Shown here: in pieces, positions 45,351 through 58,982 of the stretch | How positions within the stretch are numbered: position 1 is the stretch's first letter | Layout: each line of letters begins with the position of its first letter | Assembly: GCA_001557505.1 (NCBI GenBank) | Contig: LSAX01000007.1 | Location: 2,542,001 to 2,606,000 of the forward strand | Length of the DNA: 64,000 bases | Direction: 5' to 3' | Source of the DNA: Reticulascus tulasneorum | Lineage: Eukaryota > Ascomycota > Sordariomycetes > Glomerellales > Reticulascaceae | The notes under the pieces: generated by a model | The model's database searches: none | Seen by the model: the letters and a program-made list of their open reading frames with translations, nothing else | Told to the model about the DNA's origin: nothing | Position numbers and translations under genes: made by a program

Positions 45351-48300
45351 GATGCTCTAGCGACCGTTCACAACTCCCGCACTGTTGAAGCCGCGCTTCG
45401 GACGTTGACGCTTCGTGGACAAAACATCAATTTGGGAATCTAGGTTGGTTGTATTATTTGATTTGACGTTGCATGGATTGGCGTCAGGTCAGACCTGGCT
45501 GGCTACATTCCAGCTGGAAGCTAATTCGCGGGTTATGGGCATATCGTTATCAAGAGCTCACCCTTCTAAGGAGATGACTCTTAGCATTTATTGGGTTGAA
45601 TCGCATTTACTACGCTGCCGAGACAGAGATACCAATTAAATTATTTTACAAAAGCAGCTGGACCGCCTTGGTCTCAGCGGAAACACGTCATCGTAACTAC
45701 AATGCGGTTCAGCACTCAGCCAATCTTCATCCACGCCTGCCTTCTCGTTTTCCAGAACCAATGTTCTGAACCAATAGCATTGGATCTCAGTTTAACTAAC
45801 TCTCTGGACACTGTCGAGCAATACTTTAAACGTTTCCCGAGCATCACGGTGAGGTCGGCAACTGGTCGAGGGAAGCGGGAGAGGCGTTGCAAGATATCAT
45901 ATCGACAATGTGGAGGGCAAGAACATGAGACACATCCTAATACCCACTCTTGTCTGCTATTATGCTAATGGGAGTTGAAATACACGATTCGACTGCGATG
46001 CTAATGGCTCTTAGCTCCCGCTTAAGTCCTGAACATGACTCGCCGTGTATTTAGTGTCATCAGTTATGGAACTCGCGATTACACACTCCCGAGATATTGG
46101 GGCGGATGCCCAGCTGGATATTTCCGTGGATCCCGAACCACATTCTCTGGGTGGAGTAACTCATGTGTATTTGCGCTTATTCATGAAGCTGGATGTTCAG
46201 TGACAGCAGATCCAGCTCCGCTATCAAGTAGAAAAGGGTTGGCGTGAGTGTTGCTGAGCTAGCCCTGCCTCTTTCGGCAATGTGCTTGATCCATCGCTCT
46301 CATGGATTTATCGAGAGGCCTTTCTCAACTAGAATGTATGCGCTGGCAGGAGTGATTCAGTTGCGGCTCCCATTTTTAGTGGTTCCAATACGAAAAGATT
46401 CGTCATGACGATGCATACCATCTGCTCGTCGAACAAGGCCGATAAGGACAAAGACACTCGGGCAGGTTACCGCAAACAGAGACGAGAAAGCTGAACTTGG
46501 AATGCGGCTCTAACGAATGTCACCCGAACAGTCCAGGCCCGGATTATTGAAAGCGAGAACAAGGACGAACCAATAGGGAATCGCGCGATAGTGCATGAAA
46601 TAAAGGCTGAGCCACCAGCAGGCATCACCACCCACCTAGTCGGGACGGCCAAGTGGTACGATCGATATTAAACGCTTGCAAGGCAATCACTTTCAACCGA
46701 GCTTCCTGTACTGCCGGATTGACAGGACTGGGCACGAATCTGGGGCGACACAAGGCGGGACGAGCTCTCAGGTAAACGCCAGAGGGCCACATTTGCGGCG
46801 CCCTTTGGCTTTCGATGAAACCAAGGCGTTTGGATCTCACGGCGTTACCGGTAGTGCGAGGCTGCTCTATCAGGCCTGCTTTTTGTCCAACTTGCATGAG
46901 AAGCGGAATGGCTGGAGCAGTTTAGTGGCTGTGGAAGCGTCTCACTAGCTTTCAGCTTCGTCTAGCTTCGCATTAACGCCGTCCTTTTTTCGTCGCCTGC
47001 CTTTCAGGGGGAGAAAGACCTCGGAATCTGCCTTGAATTTTTAGCTGCACAGGGGACGAATTTCCAATCCCCATGCTGAAGAGTCACCCGACTGCGGAGA
47101 GATCCCGACCACTAAGATTATGGTTGGGTCGTGACCTGCGTGGTCTGCGGCAATAGGTTTGGACACCCTCTCGGGCACTTTCGCACGAAGAGGATACTCA
47201 GACTTTCCGCCCGCGCGGAAGAAGAAGAAGGCTCGCACTCGTTTCCCATTGAGCCCCGAGTCTCCACCGCAATATCGATTTATAGGAGTCATGCAGTGAC
47301 TATGTGCTGTGAGGCTCCACGAGCGCTCCTTTCATTGCCTGCCTAATGCATCACACAATCAGGCTTTGATCAGGTTGCAGCGTAGTGCAGTCTTGATCAT
47401 GCCCTTCCATGCTGAAAGAATGGGCAAATAAAGAAAATTGGTAAGACTCGGAATATCATTTGCTTCTGTGGCGCGGTAATAAGGTTCGTGGCAAAGCCAA
47501 ATATAACCCTTCCCACCCACCCGTGCCACCCACCATACTCGCCACAACATGGCTGCCAAGCAAGATCACCCGTCTGACGACGCAAGTGCTACGTGGTGCA
47601 GCTCGGGAGTGGCGGGAATCCTATTACCCCAATCTGACAGAGATTGGGTAGTTTGCCAAGACAATCTGCCAATGTCGGATTCGATGGAACAAATACAATG
47701 TCGGAGTACGTATACGCAAAGTTGGGGTCACGATGTAAACCACCCCAAACCGCAGTTCGTACTGTTAGTCCTGCATTTCCGTCAGGCCGGGAGCGGAATC
47801 CTCCAGCGGGGAGCAAATCACCGCCGACAAAAGAGGGTCGAAAATAGGGTGAGCAATTAAGTTAGGGTCTTTCCGAAGCTGCCTTTAATAGCATGTGCGT
47901 CATGCCGCTTCTTCTCCCCTGAGACTGGCTCGATCAAGTTTACTCCGGGAAAACCCTACCTCTACTCAACTTGGCACTCGATCTCTTCGGTGACAGATAG
48001 CCCTGCGATGGATGTGGCTTGGGTTTGATGTCTCTTGTTCGGCGGTGCTTGCAAGGCAAAAGAAGTACGCACAGAGATTCACCCCTTCGTGTGCCCGCCT
48101 TCAGGCACGAATTAGCAATTCGAACAGGGCCCCGTCCCATCCCCTGCACGACAATTACGACGGCTCCAATCTTCTTGCTTCGATCCCAGCCAAAGAGATC
48201 CACTGCTCATACGCTAAGTCCGTCCTTACCAATTAGACTTATTAGCACTGCACATCTTCTAGGACAGGGGATCCGAGTAGCGTAGCTCAGCCTGGGCGCC

Positions 48301-48773
48301 ACCCTCGAGTCAATTCCCCATGGCTGGCGCCTATTCAATGCTAGGAAAAGTTGGAAAAAGGTACATCGAGCTGGTGGGTCAAGAGGCAACCTGGGGGTGG
48401 AGAGAAAACAAAGAACACCTCTAGTCTACCTAGCCACCCAAGTGGACCTCTCGACCTATTCGTACAATGCTCAGTCGCCCGCCCACATGCTGGCACCGCC
48501 TAATCCGTAGTCCAGGCCGGGTTCCAAGCCCACCACCCTCCATGCATGGCTGTTTGCCATTCAGCTGGTTGCCAAGGTCGTTTAGCGTCTCTCTTTCGTT
48601 TATTCAAAAGGAGGATGCTCCTCCCGCTGCCTTGCTGGGGATTCTTGCGTCCACTCCGGGAAGTAAGCTGCAATCCGTAAATTGTCTGCCGGCTTCATCT
48701 GTTGTCTCTATTTTATCTTTGCACCCATTCTCTCTTTAATCTAGCTATCCCCTAGAGATAACTACTGAGAGCA
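45351..48773. other. Gene-poor region, about 3.4 kb
   Basis: No recognised gene. Short frames, for example 47549-47860 starting MAAKQDHPSDDASATW, lack support. The 300 bp before 48774 are the protease promoter and 5'UTR. Confidence 0.55.
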
Positions 48774-50291
48774 ATGGCGTCACTCCTGTACTCAGTGGCC
48801 GCGCTCGCGCTTTGCGGTTCTGCGTCTGCTTTGTCCCCCCCCCGATCCGCACCCGGCGTCCTCTCCTTCCCGGTTTTCCAGGAGAGAAAAGAAACACCGC
48901 TCAACAAGCTCAGGAGAAGAGTCGACACCGACGTGCCCGTTATCAACATCACCTCGACCAGCTACCTAATTCAACGTACGTTGCGAACCCCCGTGTGACA
49001 TTGCCAAGGAATTTTTTGCGGAAGCTGACGTCGAAAATCTAGTGGATCTCGGAAGCCCTGCGCAATCCGTAAAGGTCGCCATTGACACGGGTTCATCGGA
49101 ACTTTGGGTGAATCCTAACTGCGCCGCCGCCGGCAGCGCTTCACAAGAACAGACCTGCATCGACCACGGCCAATATGATCCTACCGCTTCCACGAACGCT
49201 CTTGTCTCGCAAGAGGTTGGAGAAATTACGTACGGCAAGGGACATGTCGATCTCCAATACGTCCAGGACAGCATTACGCTTCCAGGAAGTGGTACGTAGC
49301 CCGCCTTTGGCTTCGCACTACTTTTCCATTCTAACAACCACGCAGACGTGGCTTTGACGGACGTCATCTTCGGAGCCGGAACCAACAGTGAGGATCTGAC
49401 TACCGGTATTTTGGGCCTCAGCTTCGGTCTCAACTACAACCTGGGATATCCAAGCTTTGTCGATGAGTTGCAGGCGCAGGGTGTCACCAAGGCGCGCGTT
49501 TTCGGTGTCGCTCTCGGTGACAAGGACGAGCCTGGCAACAGCGGTCTTATCTCCTTCGGTGGTGTCGATACCAAGAAGTACAACGGCCAGCTGTACACCG
49601 CTCCCATGCTGGGACCCCAGAACGGCGAGCAACTATTCCGGTAGGCATTCCTCGATCCCAAACCCGACGTCCCGCAGCAGCTAGTCTAACCTTTGATGAC
49701 AGATTCTGGGTCCAGCTTAACTCCGTCGGCCTCACCAAAGGCAGTGATGCCAAGGTATACTCTCAGTCCGCCTTCCCAGTCTTCTTCGACACCGGTGCCA
49801 CCTTGAGCTACCTGCCGACCGCCGTTGTCGAGAACATCGTTTCCGATCTTGGCGGTGCGAAGGATTCCGAGACCGAGCTCTACCGAGTCCCGTGCAACAT
49901 GGAGGGCTCCGTCGACTTCACCTTCGGCGAAATGACCCTCAAGGTGCCCTTCGACGAGTTCGTCTGGAGTCTGGACACCGATTTCTGCGTTCTCGGCGCG
50001 GATGTCACCGATGACGGCTCCTACATCCTTGGCGACTCGTTCCTCCGAGCCGCCTACGTCGTCTTCGACATCGACACCCCCGCTCTCCACTTCGCGCCCT
50101 ACCTGAACTGCGGCTCCAACCTGCAGGAGATCCCCGCGGGCGCCAACGCCACCGCCAAGTTCACCGGCGAGTGCGAAATCCCCAAGGACGAGGACAAGCC
50201 CAGCGCCGCCGGCCGCATCACGTCCGTCGGCGGTGCCTGGCTCGCAGTCGGTGCCCTGGTCGCTGTCCAGGTCGGTATGTCGCTTCTTTAA
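48774..50291 (+). CDS. GPI-anchored aspartic protease (yapsin/SAP-like)
   Basis: Cell-surface pepsin-family protease. Exons 48774-48975, 49043-49291, 49346-49640 and 49703-50291 join to 444 residues. There is a signal peptide (MASLLYSVAALALCGSASA), a propeptide ending in a basic site (KLRRRVDT) and the two catalytic motifs AIDTGSSELWV (Asp82) and FFDTGATLSYLP (Asp278). ILGDSFLRAAYVVFD is the typical C-terminal lobe strand. Cys pairs include ADFxV-like TDFCVLGADV and VPCNMEG. The C terminus is hydrophobic after a Ser/Ala-rich stretch (SAAGRITSVGGAWLAVGALV), as expected for GPI addition. Likely roles are wall protein processing or host and substrate proteolysis. Confidence 0.92.
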
Positions 50292-51823
50292 AATATCTCG
50301 CAATACGATTGGCATATGGAGCGTCTATACATTGTGTTATTAGACCAGATCTGTGGGGGAACGGGCATGTTCTTCTAAATTCACCTGGAGTTCGGGGCGA
50401 AGCACCATGCATTCATAAGAGCGCGCAATTCTTGGAGGGGACCCGGAGCGCTTCGGCCGGTCATGGGATGACGGGTGGGGGAGGGGGCTCTGCGTTGGCA
50501 GATTGGATCCGCGACGAGACAGCGGACGACAGTTGGGCATATGATGGCTTGTTTTATACCCGTACCCCTTCTTGTATATCAGGGACAACATCTGGGAAAC
50601 TAAGTTGTAAAATCTGAAAATGAATTTTATCTTCCCATCTTCGCTGAATAGTACATGCTGCGACTGTATACCGTGAATATGATGTCTTGCGGCTACGGTG
50701 CTATGTGATGAAGCAACCAAACCGACGGTCATGTTCCCTTTTCACTTCATACTTTCCTACTTTCCTACTTTCCTCATCTGTACCTGTTTATAGGACTCGC
50801 TGTTTGTACGGCTAGGTCTGTTTTGGCTGTGACCTCCCGCCGCATCCAGTCTGCCGTTGAACCGACTTCCGCATTCCATAACTAAAACATGCAGGTCACG
50901 CCACCCGCCATCATAACAGAGGCTCCGGACACCGAAGAGCAGATAAATGCCGTAACATTGATTACGAGTCTACGCAACGAAGCAGGTTCGCTGGGGGAGA
51001 GACTACTAATCAAGATCAGGGGTCCCAATGCTTCGGCTCCTCATCTCAAGTTCGTAAGGCCGGACACTAGGAATTCGTTCATGAAGGAGATTGACATTCT
51101 ATACTCAATATGTCATAGCTCTTTCGTGATTGCGGGAGGTTGGTCCCGTATGGAATACTATCTTTGCGATGCCTTCTCCTATTGACCGGACCAGATTCCT
51201 CTGCAACGACAACACACAGGCGTTTGGTGGGATCCGGAGCACCAGTGGGTCAACTGACAGGCCTGAGCTCTGGGTTGACGGGAATGCTACGTTTCTCTAA
51301 CTTCTAGGAGCAGGCCCTGCCCTAAATTGTTCTTTAGCTTGTCTACTAAAGGCTCCAAGTCGCGGAACGCCAACAGGCCTTGGGGCAGCCGAGCCGACCG
51401 TTCGCCATCTGGCGGCATCAATACTGTCCTGAAAGTGTTGCAGAGTAGATTGGTGAAGGCTACGAGGGTCACAACGGGCAAGAGACACGAAGGAGTTATT
51501 TAATATGTTAAATTGACGCTGTGCTGCGTTTCTGAAATGGATGCTGTTGAAAATAGTCTAAGAAGCGAAATTGCCAATGGGCAGGCCATCCATCTTGGCC
51601 TGCCTCTTTGGATGTTTGATTAAACCCCCCGTGTTCGGAATGCGATGCCACAGGCGAGCCTGGCGCATGGATTCCCATCCCCTCTCTTCCCCCAAGCCGT
51701 ACGGAATCAACGAACTGATCGGCAAGCCGGTCATGACATATTGAGTGAATGGATAGGGCGAGGCGATGTTGCGTTCTCGCATCGTACGTTTCTTCAAAGA
51801 ATGTCTTGATGCATGTCGTTGAA
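50292..51823. other. Intergenic, about 1.5 kb
   Basis: Holds a 98-codon plus-strand frame at 50889-51185 (MQVTPPAIITEAPDTEEQIN...) whose composition looks protein-like but which has no recognised family. I do not call it a gene. A triple tandem ACTTTCCT repeat lies at about 50751-50775. Confidence 0.45.
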
Positions 51824-52035
51824 TTAGTTGCGGAGAGGGCTAGCAGCACGTCAGTATGTGAAATAACCGTCCGTAGGTCTCCTCAAACTCACCCGCAACC
51901 CTGAGGTGTTACGACACCGAAGAAGCAATCGTCATCGGACTTTTCGACGACCTGGTTTTGCCGTATCGGAGTGATGACAACACCAGCGCTGACCATGGAG
52001 ACGCAGAGCGCGATAATTGTGACCGAGAACCTCAT
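51824..52035 (-). CDS. Small secreted peptide precursor with a two-Cys C-terminal motif
   Basis: Exons 51893-52035 and 51824-51839 join to 52 residues. Residues 1-17 are a signal peptide (MRFSVTIIALCVSMVSA). The mature part of about 35 residues is GVVITPIRQNQVVEKSDDDC followed by a stretch with CFFGVVTPQGCGPLRN at the very C terminus. The intron is strong (GTGAGT donor, TACTGACG branch site 12 nt before GCTAG). It places PLRN and the stop in a 16-nt last exon; without splicing the frame ends at once after GCG. The two cysteines, 10 residues apart, could close one small disulfide ring. I do not recognise the family; it could be an effector, a signalling peptide or a modified-peptide precursor. 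Confidence 0.65.
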
Positions 52036-55000
52036 TTTGTCTGATTTTTCCTTGCAAGTCTTCCTTCTGGGAGTATCCTTCACTTGGGTACGGGATTTCG
52101 GTCGGCAAATTCGGTTCAAACTGGTGAATTGAAGAGAAATGAACGTTTCAGGCCAGCTGGGTATCGAAAGAAGAAGAGAGCGACAAGTCCGAAGCACAGC
52201 AACGAAAGAAAATAAGATCAGCGGACCAAGAAAGAAGATGACCTAAGAAATGCGAAGAAGAGAAGGAAGAGTAGGAAATCTTAAGAGAAAAGAGAGGAGA
52301 GCCAGAGAAGGGAGAAGGGCGAGGAGGCGATGAGCGTTTGGGAATGGGGCCATGATCGCCTGCGACGAAACTCGTCGCAGCTGGGGGGGCCTTCAAAAAT
52401 GAGGGTTTCAGGAATGAAACGAAACGAGACCGTGAGTGGCCTCTCGCGAGGGACACGAGAGGAAGGCCTTCACTTACCGCTGGGAAAACACGGCACTTAC
52501 CAAAAAGGATGTTACTTGCAGCCTTTGGAAAATTAAAGAAGGTCGATTGATGAGATGCAATTGCGGAAGAATGGGGGGATGTCGTGATAAGAAGATGAAT
52601 TAAGGTTGGATGTGGTTGGCGGCGTAGAGCAGAATTGCGGCGTAGTCCTTTCGCGATCTTTGGGTTCTGACACCTGCCCCTGATTCGGTGGGATCGCCCC
52701 TCCCCTGTGAAGGATCCTGGTGGGGCAAAGCCACTGGAATAATTGTTAGTGCAGGGCAGTCTGTCGCCTGCCCAGTGCGGTTCCGCGCCAAGCATTTTGC
52801 AGAATTACTCATCGGACGATGGATTTTCAACATCGTTCTGTGTTTTCTCTTGGAGTTCGTACCTACGGCTTCTTAGTCTTCAGGACTGTGCCTTGTTTCC
52901 TGGATATTCTCATTGCATTCTTCTGCTGCCATCTCATCACACCGAGATAGACACCTAGTCTGAGCCGGCCCCGAGTCGCCTCACCTCCTCCAACCCAGGT
53001 GTTGGAACGGTTGTTCGCACGACTTGAACACCATGGCAAGTCTTGTCTCATGATTGGCAGCTCAAGATTGCCAATTCTCAATGCTCTATGCGTCATGGCA
53101 GGGATGTCTTTGGGGGGTTTCTTGAAGCTCATCTGATCCTCTGTCCGGTTCTTCTATGCAGATGTCGCTGGTATCACTGGTATCTCGAACGATTCAGGGG
53201 ATACCTAGAGCCAAACCCGAACCTATGATCGGTTCACAGTATCTCATTCAATAGGGGACTATGAACTTACTGGGCGATATACTTCTCGTAGCCAGAACGA
53301 GCTTCAGAGGCATGATCCACCGGGCAAATGGCTTGGGCTTCATGCCTTTGCCCGATCACTCGCAATCGCCCGAACTGGCAGGTCAGACCATACATTACCT
53401 AGATGACGATGCACGTGTCATGAGTTTTTGAATCAATGACCATCGAGTTCAAGTCTCGTCCAAATTAGGAGCTCCTGACGGCCACCCACAGGTATTCACC
53501 CATCTCGAGAACCCGGAATTTTGTGGCGTGCATTCTGTGTAACTATGGGCAAATTCCGTGTAACTTGACACCTCTTGTGCAACTTGAGATGGGAGTCTGT
53601 GGAACCCGAGAATTCTCTGTGTAACACACCATTTCGGCCGGCCAGCGAATGAACGCCTGCTAAGCACATGCGATGGCGCTGGATGGCTGAGTTGAGACAA
53701 GTCCTTCAATATGATCCTTCCAGCCCTTAAATCCCCAATACCCGGTTTTTTGATAGAGTTTGAGCTTGGTGAGTACTGTCTCCTGCTGCCGTTTCTCATA
53801 TAACTGGGGGATTCCAGCTAATAAGACAAAGATATCCATCAATGGCACTTTTGACTTTGCTAGGCCTTGTCACTAGGAGGCGGTTATGACAGCGACTAGT
53901 CGTGTCACACGGCGTTGAGGTTGAATCGGAGGGTTCTCCGTCACCGCGAAACTTGGCGGATTTGTTGATGCATCTCACACCGTACAAACGCATACTAAAG
54001 CGTCCGTCGGATATGATGGATATCCATCACCTGGAATTGGTGAGATGGTAGACTTTGTTGAGATGGTCACAGAAGGTATCCAAACGACCAATGATGGGCT
54101 GTCGAATGTAATGGAGACAAGAAATACTTGCGACTCGGCCCTTTTCTAATCTTGGACTCCCAACAGTATGCGTTGCTCTTGCATTCACCGGTTCATGGTT
54201 GATCTAGCATGTTTCGGGCTACTGCACTACGACAGTCAAGAGATCTACCCATCGACTGGTCTAGAACTGCTCCGTTGATCGCGCGACATCTGCAGGCTGT
54301 GGATTTACCTGCAGTAGTACGCGCGGACACTTTCTCATTGGGATCTTTCCGCAATTCGCCATGACGCCGCGTTTGAGTTCGGCGAGAAGCTTGCATAGAC
54401 GCATCTATGCCGTGGAAAAGTGCGAGAGCATGGTGGATGTGGCTGCTAGTACCCAGCCATCTCTCCAACATCTTTCTTCAGCTGAGTATGCAGCTTGGAT
54501 CATGAGTGAGCGTGGGTTCATCTTATTAAGCTAGCACGGCCATGCAAACACGGCTATGGACGGAACTTTCCAGTCGCGTAGTTGTTGTAGGTCAGTTGCA
54601 TCGACTCGTTCTTCAAAACAACAGTACTCGGTGCCCCTGGATCTGCTTGGGCCCTGACTACTGCCGTACGGGCTTACCATTCGGGCATGCATGTCATGGC
54701 TACTTCTGACCAGGCCTTCTTAAGCCTAGGTTCGCACATGTCATTCAGCTGATATATCTCATGTAAGAGCGGAAATGTCTTATCAAGTGTGGGACAGTCT
54801 CAGCAATAAGACTCACTACCGCATTGGATGCATGAGCAAAATCTTTCCCTTCTGTCCGGTGCATGGGGACCTTCACCATCAGGAAATGTTTCTCCATATT
54901 TGACACTGCACATACCGGCACTGCTGGGGTTTCACGATGACCCCATGCCCGCGGAATCATCGAATGAAGAGCAGCTTGGGATGGAACGAACGAGAGCTCG

Positions 55001-56301
55001 CTTGCAGTATACGGGATGGGACTCCGACAGCTTGAGAACTCGAGATGCGAGATGCTGGAGCAAACCTAAGCAATTACATGGCGAAAAAGCAACAATGAAC
55101 CCGGCTTCTCGAAGCCCATCCAGTCATTTCGAGCTCAGAGTTTGTCCCACTGAGGCAATCTCCTCACAGTCAGGCGTGATAATTCATGGCCACCGTGCAG
55201 TGTGGTCCGAGATTGGAAATGAGGCTATGCATTCTCACACCATGAACGCCTGAAGTAAATATCAAAGACCACGACGTCCAGCCTTACATTCGTCACCGTT
55301 GCGTGGTGTGGGGTCGGGTTCCGGACGAGAGCACAATGACTGCGGCGGATACTAGTATCCACTAGGTCCGACGGGGTTACACCTGTCCAAGAACCCGCTA
55401 CTGTGCGGGGGATGTGCTCGGCGGGCGCGTGGTGTGGGTAGTGCAGGGCGAGACCGTGCGAAAAGAGCGGCTACTGAAGTTAGTCAAGCTTTCTTTGCAT
55501 CTCGGGATATCGTTTTCCTACAGCACCCTCAGCCTTCGCTTCACTTCATCCACGCCGACAACAAAACTCCGCCAGGCAACATCCCAGCTACTTTGACATC
55601 TCGTATCCAGCCAGCAGAGGAAGAAGTCTTGCCTATGCTAGTACGGTTTCACCAGATTGTTGATCTCTCGTCTCGTGACATGCGAGTCATTTGCCGTCCC
55701 AGTTTGCCCTTGTTCGAGTCCGTCAGAACCCTCCTCCATCACTAGCCAGATCCATCAAATGTATTTGATTGGGATCCAGACCGGCCCACCGCAAGCCACC
55801 TTGAGATTTGAACCCCACCGAGACAGTCGATGCCAGATTTATGGAGTATAGCGTAGGTATTTTCGACGTAGAATGCGGGCCTTCTGACTACATTCTGGTA
55901 CGTCAGAGACGAGCATCGCCCAAGAGTCTGCGGGTGGGTACTGTTAATACCATTCCCCCAGCTCGGATGCCGTGCCACGCAAGCAAACCTTCCTCAACAT
56001 CTCCACGATCTCCCCGCATTATCTCCCTCAACTCCATCGTGACTATCCCGTTTCGTCTTCCGGTCCCATGTCATTCTGGGGTAAGGATCTCTACCTCCAG
56101 ACTTGGCAAAGGCTATAAGACAGACACCCAAGTAGCTGGTAACACGTTCCACTCGAAAAGAGATTTCTTATATCAAGGCGATATCAGCGTCCCGGTTCTC
56201 TGGTTCTGCTCGCATTGACAACATCAGATCCTTTCATATCCGTCTTATCCAGGTTCAGCTCAATTGTCTACCTGCCTTCGTGACCTACAGCGTCGTCGAT
56301 C
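52036..56301. other. Gene-poor region, about 4.3 kb
   Basis: The first 500 bp are purine-rich on the plus strand (5' region of the peptide gene). The rest, 53-56 kb, has no recognisable gene. At 53528-53620 a motif close to GTGTAACT(T/A)...  recurs four times. No transposon protein was identified. Confidence 0.5.
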
Positions 56302-58348
56302 ATGTCGAGCTCCGACGGACGATCTACTGCTGAGGCAAAGGGGGCTCAGGCTCGCCATGTCGAAGAGTCCAATAATGATATTTCGAGGGCGGTCGAGAAT
56401 GACGGCTCGGTAGCCAAGGTGGTACACGCCGATGGCACGATCGACTTGATTGATACTCAGGCCCTTGGTGGGGATGCCGATGCCATGCCAGCCGGCTACT
56501 TTCGAAGCCCTCAGTTTCTCGGGACACTCATAGTATGTTATCATTTGCAAACTTCATGCACCAACAAATCTGACGATATCTCAAGGCCCAGTGTTTGGCG
56601 AGCATATGTGCCTATCTAGGATGGGTTCTTCCAGCAAACACACTGTAAGTTACCAACCAGGCCCGTACCCGGTCTACAGTGAAGCTAATGGCAGCAGCAT
56701 GCTTATCAACGCCGACCTTGGTCCATCTGTCAACATCAACTGGGTAGCGACCATGTGGACGATGGGCAGCTCCATCGGTTTCCTTCTCTTCGGTCGACTT
56801 TCCGATATCTACGGCCGTAAATGGCTGGTGATTGGCACCTCCGTGCTGGGGTTGATCGGATGCGTTATTGGGTCTTGCGCCCAGTCGGTCGAGACTTTGA
56901 TTGCGGCGAATGTGTGCAACGGCATTGCGGCTGCTGGTCAGCTGTCTTTTGGCATTGTTATGGGCGAGCTCGTCCCTAACAAATGGAGAGGTCCGGTTGT
57001 GAGCATCGTCTTCCTGTCCTCGCTTCCGTTCGCCGTCTTCGGCCCCGTCATCGCCCGAACTTTTATCAACACTACCGTCTCGCGATGGCGGTGGAGTTAC
57101 TACCTTGGGGATATCCTCGGAGTTATTTCCTTGGTTCTTTACTGGTTCTTCTACCACCCTCCTAGCTATGACCAGCTACACGTTCACGGCAAGACAAGAT
57201 GGCAACAGACCAAGGATTTGGACTTCATCGGTATTTTCCTATACGTTGCGGGTTGTGTGCTCTTCCTCGTCGGTCTATCGTGGGGAGGAACCCAGTACCC
57301 CTGGCAGAGTGCTCAGACTCTTTGCACTCTCCTAATCGGCATCGGGACGCTCGGCGCTTTCGCTGTATATGGTATGTCTGCACGCGTCTGCCCCCATATC
57401 GAACAGTTTACTAACCCCGGAGTACAGAGGCATTCTTCTGCAAAGTCCAGCCGCTGATGCCGCCGCGCATGTTCCGAAATGTGGGCTTCGTTGCCATTAT
57501 TTTCATCGCCACCATCGGCTCGATGGTTTACTATTCCCTCACAGTCTTGTGGCCAGGCATCATCGGATCTCTCTATACGACCGACTCTCTCGCAATCGGC
57601 TGGCAGAGTTCCGTCGTCGGCGGAGGCGTCCTGCTTGGCCAGGTCATAGCTGGTATCAGCATCTCCTACGTCCCGAAGGTGAAGATTCAATGCATCATTG
57701 TATCCTGCCTCGCTCTAGCTTTCATGACGTCCATGACCTCCATCTCTCCCGATAGATGGTCGGCAACCATCGCCATTGGAACAGTGACCTGCGTTGGTGC
57801 GTATTATCCCCCCTTATATCCTGCCAGTGTGAGGTTGTACTAACAAAGGCTCAGCTATCGGCTTCATTGAGAATATTTCATTCCCTGGCGTCACCCTCCT
57901 CTGGGAACCTCAAGACATCGGCCTCGCAACCGGAATCCTCGGCTCCATCCGTGGTCTCGGCGGCGCCATTGCCCAAGCCCTGTACGTTTCCGTCCTCACC
58001 AACAAGCTCAACCAGTACCTCCCGGAATATGTCGTCCCCGCCGCCACGGAAGCCGGTCTCCCGGCTTCTTCCGTCGAGTCTCTTTTCGCCGGACTCACTA
58101 GCGGCAGCTTCGCTGACGTCCCGGGCATCAGCGACCAGATTATTGTCGCGGTGGGCGAGGCGGTAAAGGCGGCGTACACACACTCGTACAAGATCGTGTT
58201 CTACACCACGATTCCGTTCTCGGTCATCTTGCTCATCAGCGCCTGCTTCGTGCCGAACATGGAGAAGTTCTTGACGCACAACGTAGCGAAGAAGCTGCAA
58301 GATCAGAGTTTTCGGAGCGAGGTTAAGGAAAAGAAGGAGCAGGTTTAG
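56302..58348 (+). CDS. Major facilitator transporter of the TRI12/fungal efflux type
   Basis: Twelve- to fourteen-helix transporter. Exons 56302-56532, 56586-56644, 56698-57371, 57428-57796 and 57855-58348 join to 608 residues. An 80-residue polar N terminus precedes YFRSPQFLGTLIAQCLASIC, the first helix. Motif A is GRLSDIYGRKW at residues 129-139. Further blocks are GIAAAGQLSFGIVMGELVPN, RWRWSYYLGDILGVISLVLY, FLVGLSWGGTQYPW and IGWQSSVVGGGVLLGQVIAG. The layout and the GGTQYPW stretch fit the TRI12 family, which includes trichothecene efflux pumps and siderophore-type carriers. No toxin or siderophore synthesis genes are nearby, so the substrate is unknown. The C terminus is basic (KKLQDQSFRSEVKEKKEQV). 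Confidence 0.9.
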
Positions 58349-58982
58349 GGACGGAATTACTGGACATGCTGGGAACATGTGGTATAGTTGCAAATATTCT
58401 CAAAAGATACCTTGGAAATAGTGTGAATGCAAAAGTTACAGACATACTCCCTCCCGATTCTTTCCTTATTCTCACGCTATCTCTCATCTATGCCATTCAT
58501 CCCGAGATAAAGGTCCAAGTCGAAGGCCTGGCGACAGACACCATGATAGCAGTGAGTAACACTAGGGTGTCCCATGAAACCGAGGGGTCTGATACAGAGC
58601 AACGGAGCTCCTAACAATGTAGCCCATCTTGATCATTCCTAGATAGTGTCCATATCAAACTTCCGCGGGCTCTGAAAGCACCCTCTCCATCCCAGATAAA
58701 CCCCCTGGCCAGATCCCGGCCGGTCTCTGGACGATTGGCGAATCCCCGAATTCTGGACCTGGTGGGGGCATCCAGACCTCCGATGGCGGGGCATGGCGGG
58801 GTCCCCGATATTGAGCTGGACATTCTGCCAGAAAAAAATGGACAGGGCGTGATCTACAGAGCCTTGAGTCACTCAACTGACTCTTTCTTAAAAGCCTCTC
58901 CTTTCCACTTCCCTCGTCCCCTTACATAGTATTCACTTGATACCCAAGAGACCTTGCAAGCGTCCAGTACTCTGCATCGACA
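58349..58982. other. Intergenic MFS-HOM2
   Basis: 3' flank of the transporter and promoter of the dehydrogenase gene. No gene seen. Confidence 0.6.

Noticed and set aside
47549..47860. 103-codon frame starting MAAKQDHPSDD
   Set aside because: The N terminus looks attractive but the rest is low-quality and no splice partner was found.
48275..48330. tRNA-like string TAGCTCAGCCTGGGC
   Set aside because: No matching D-stem partner and no B-box (GGTTCRANNCC) at the right distance.
50889..51185. 98-codon plus-strand frame
   Set aside because: Plausible composition but no signature, no intron evidence and no neighbour support.
55795..55825. B-box-like GGGTTCAAATCTC on the minus strand
   Set aside because: No A-box or acceptor stem upstream; a chance match.
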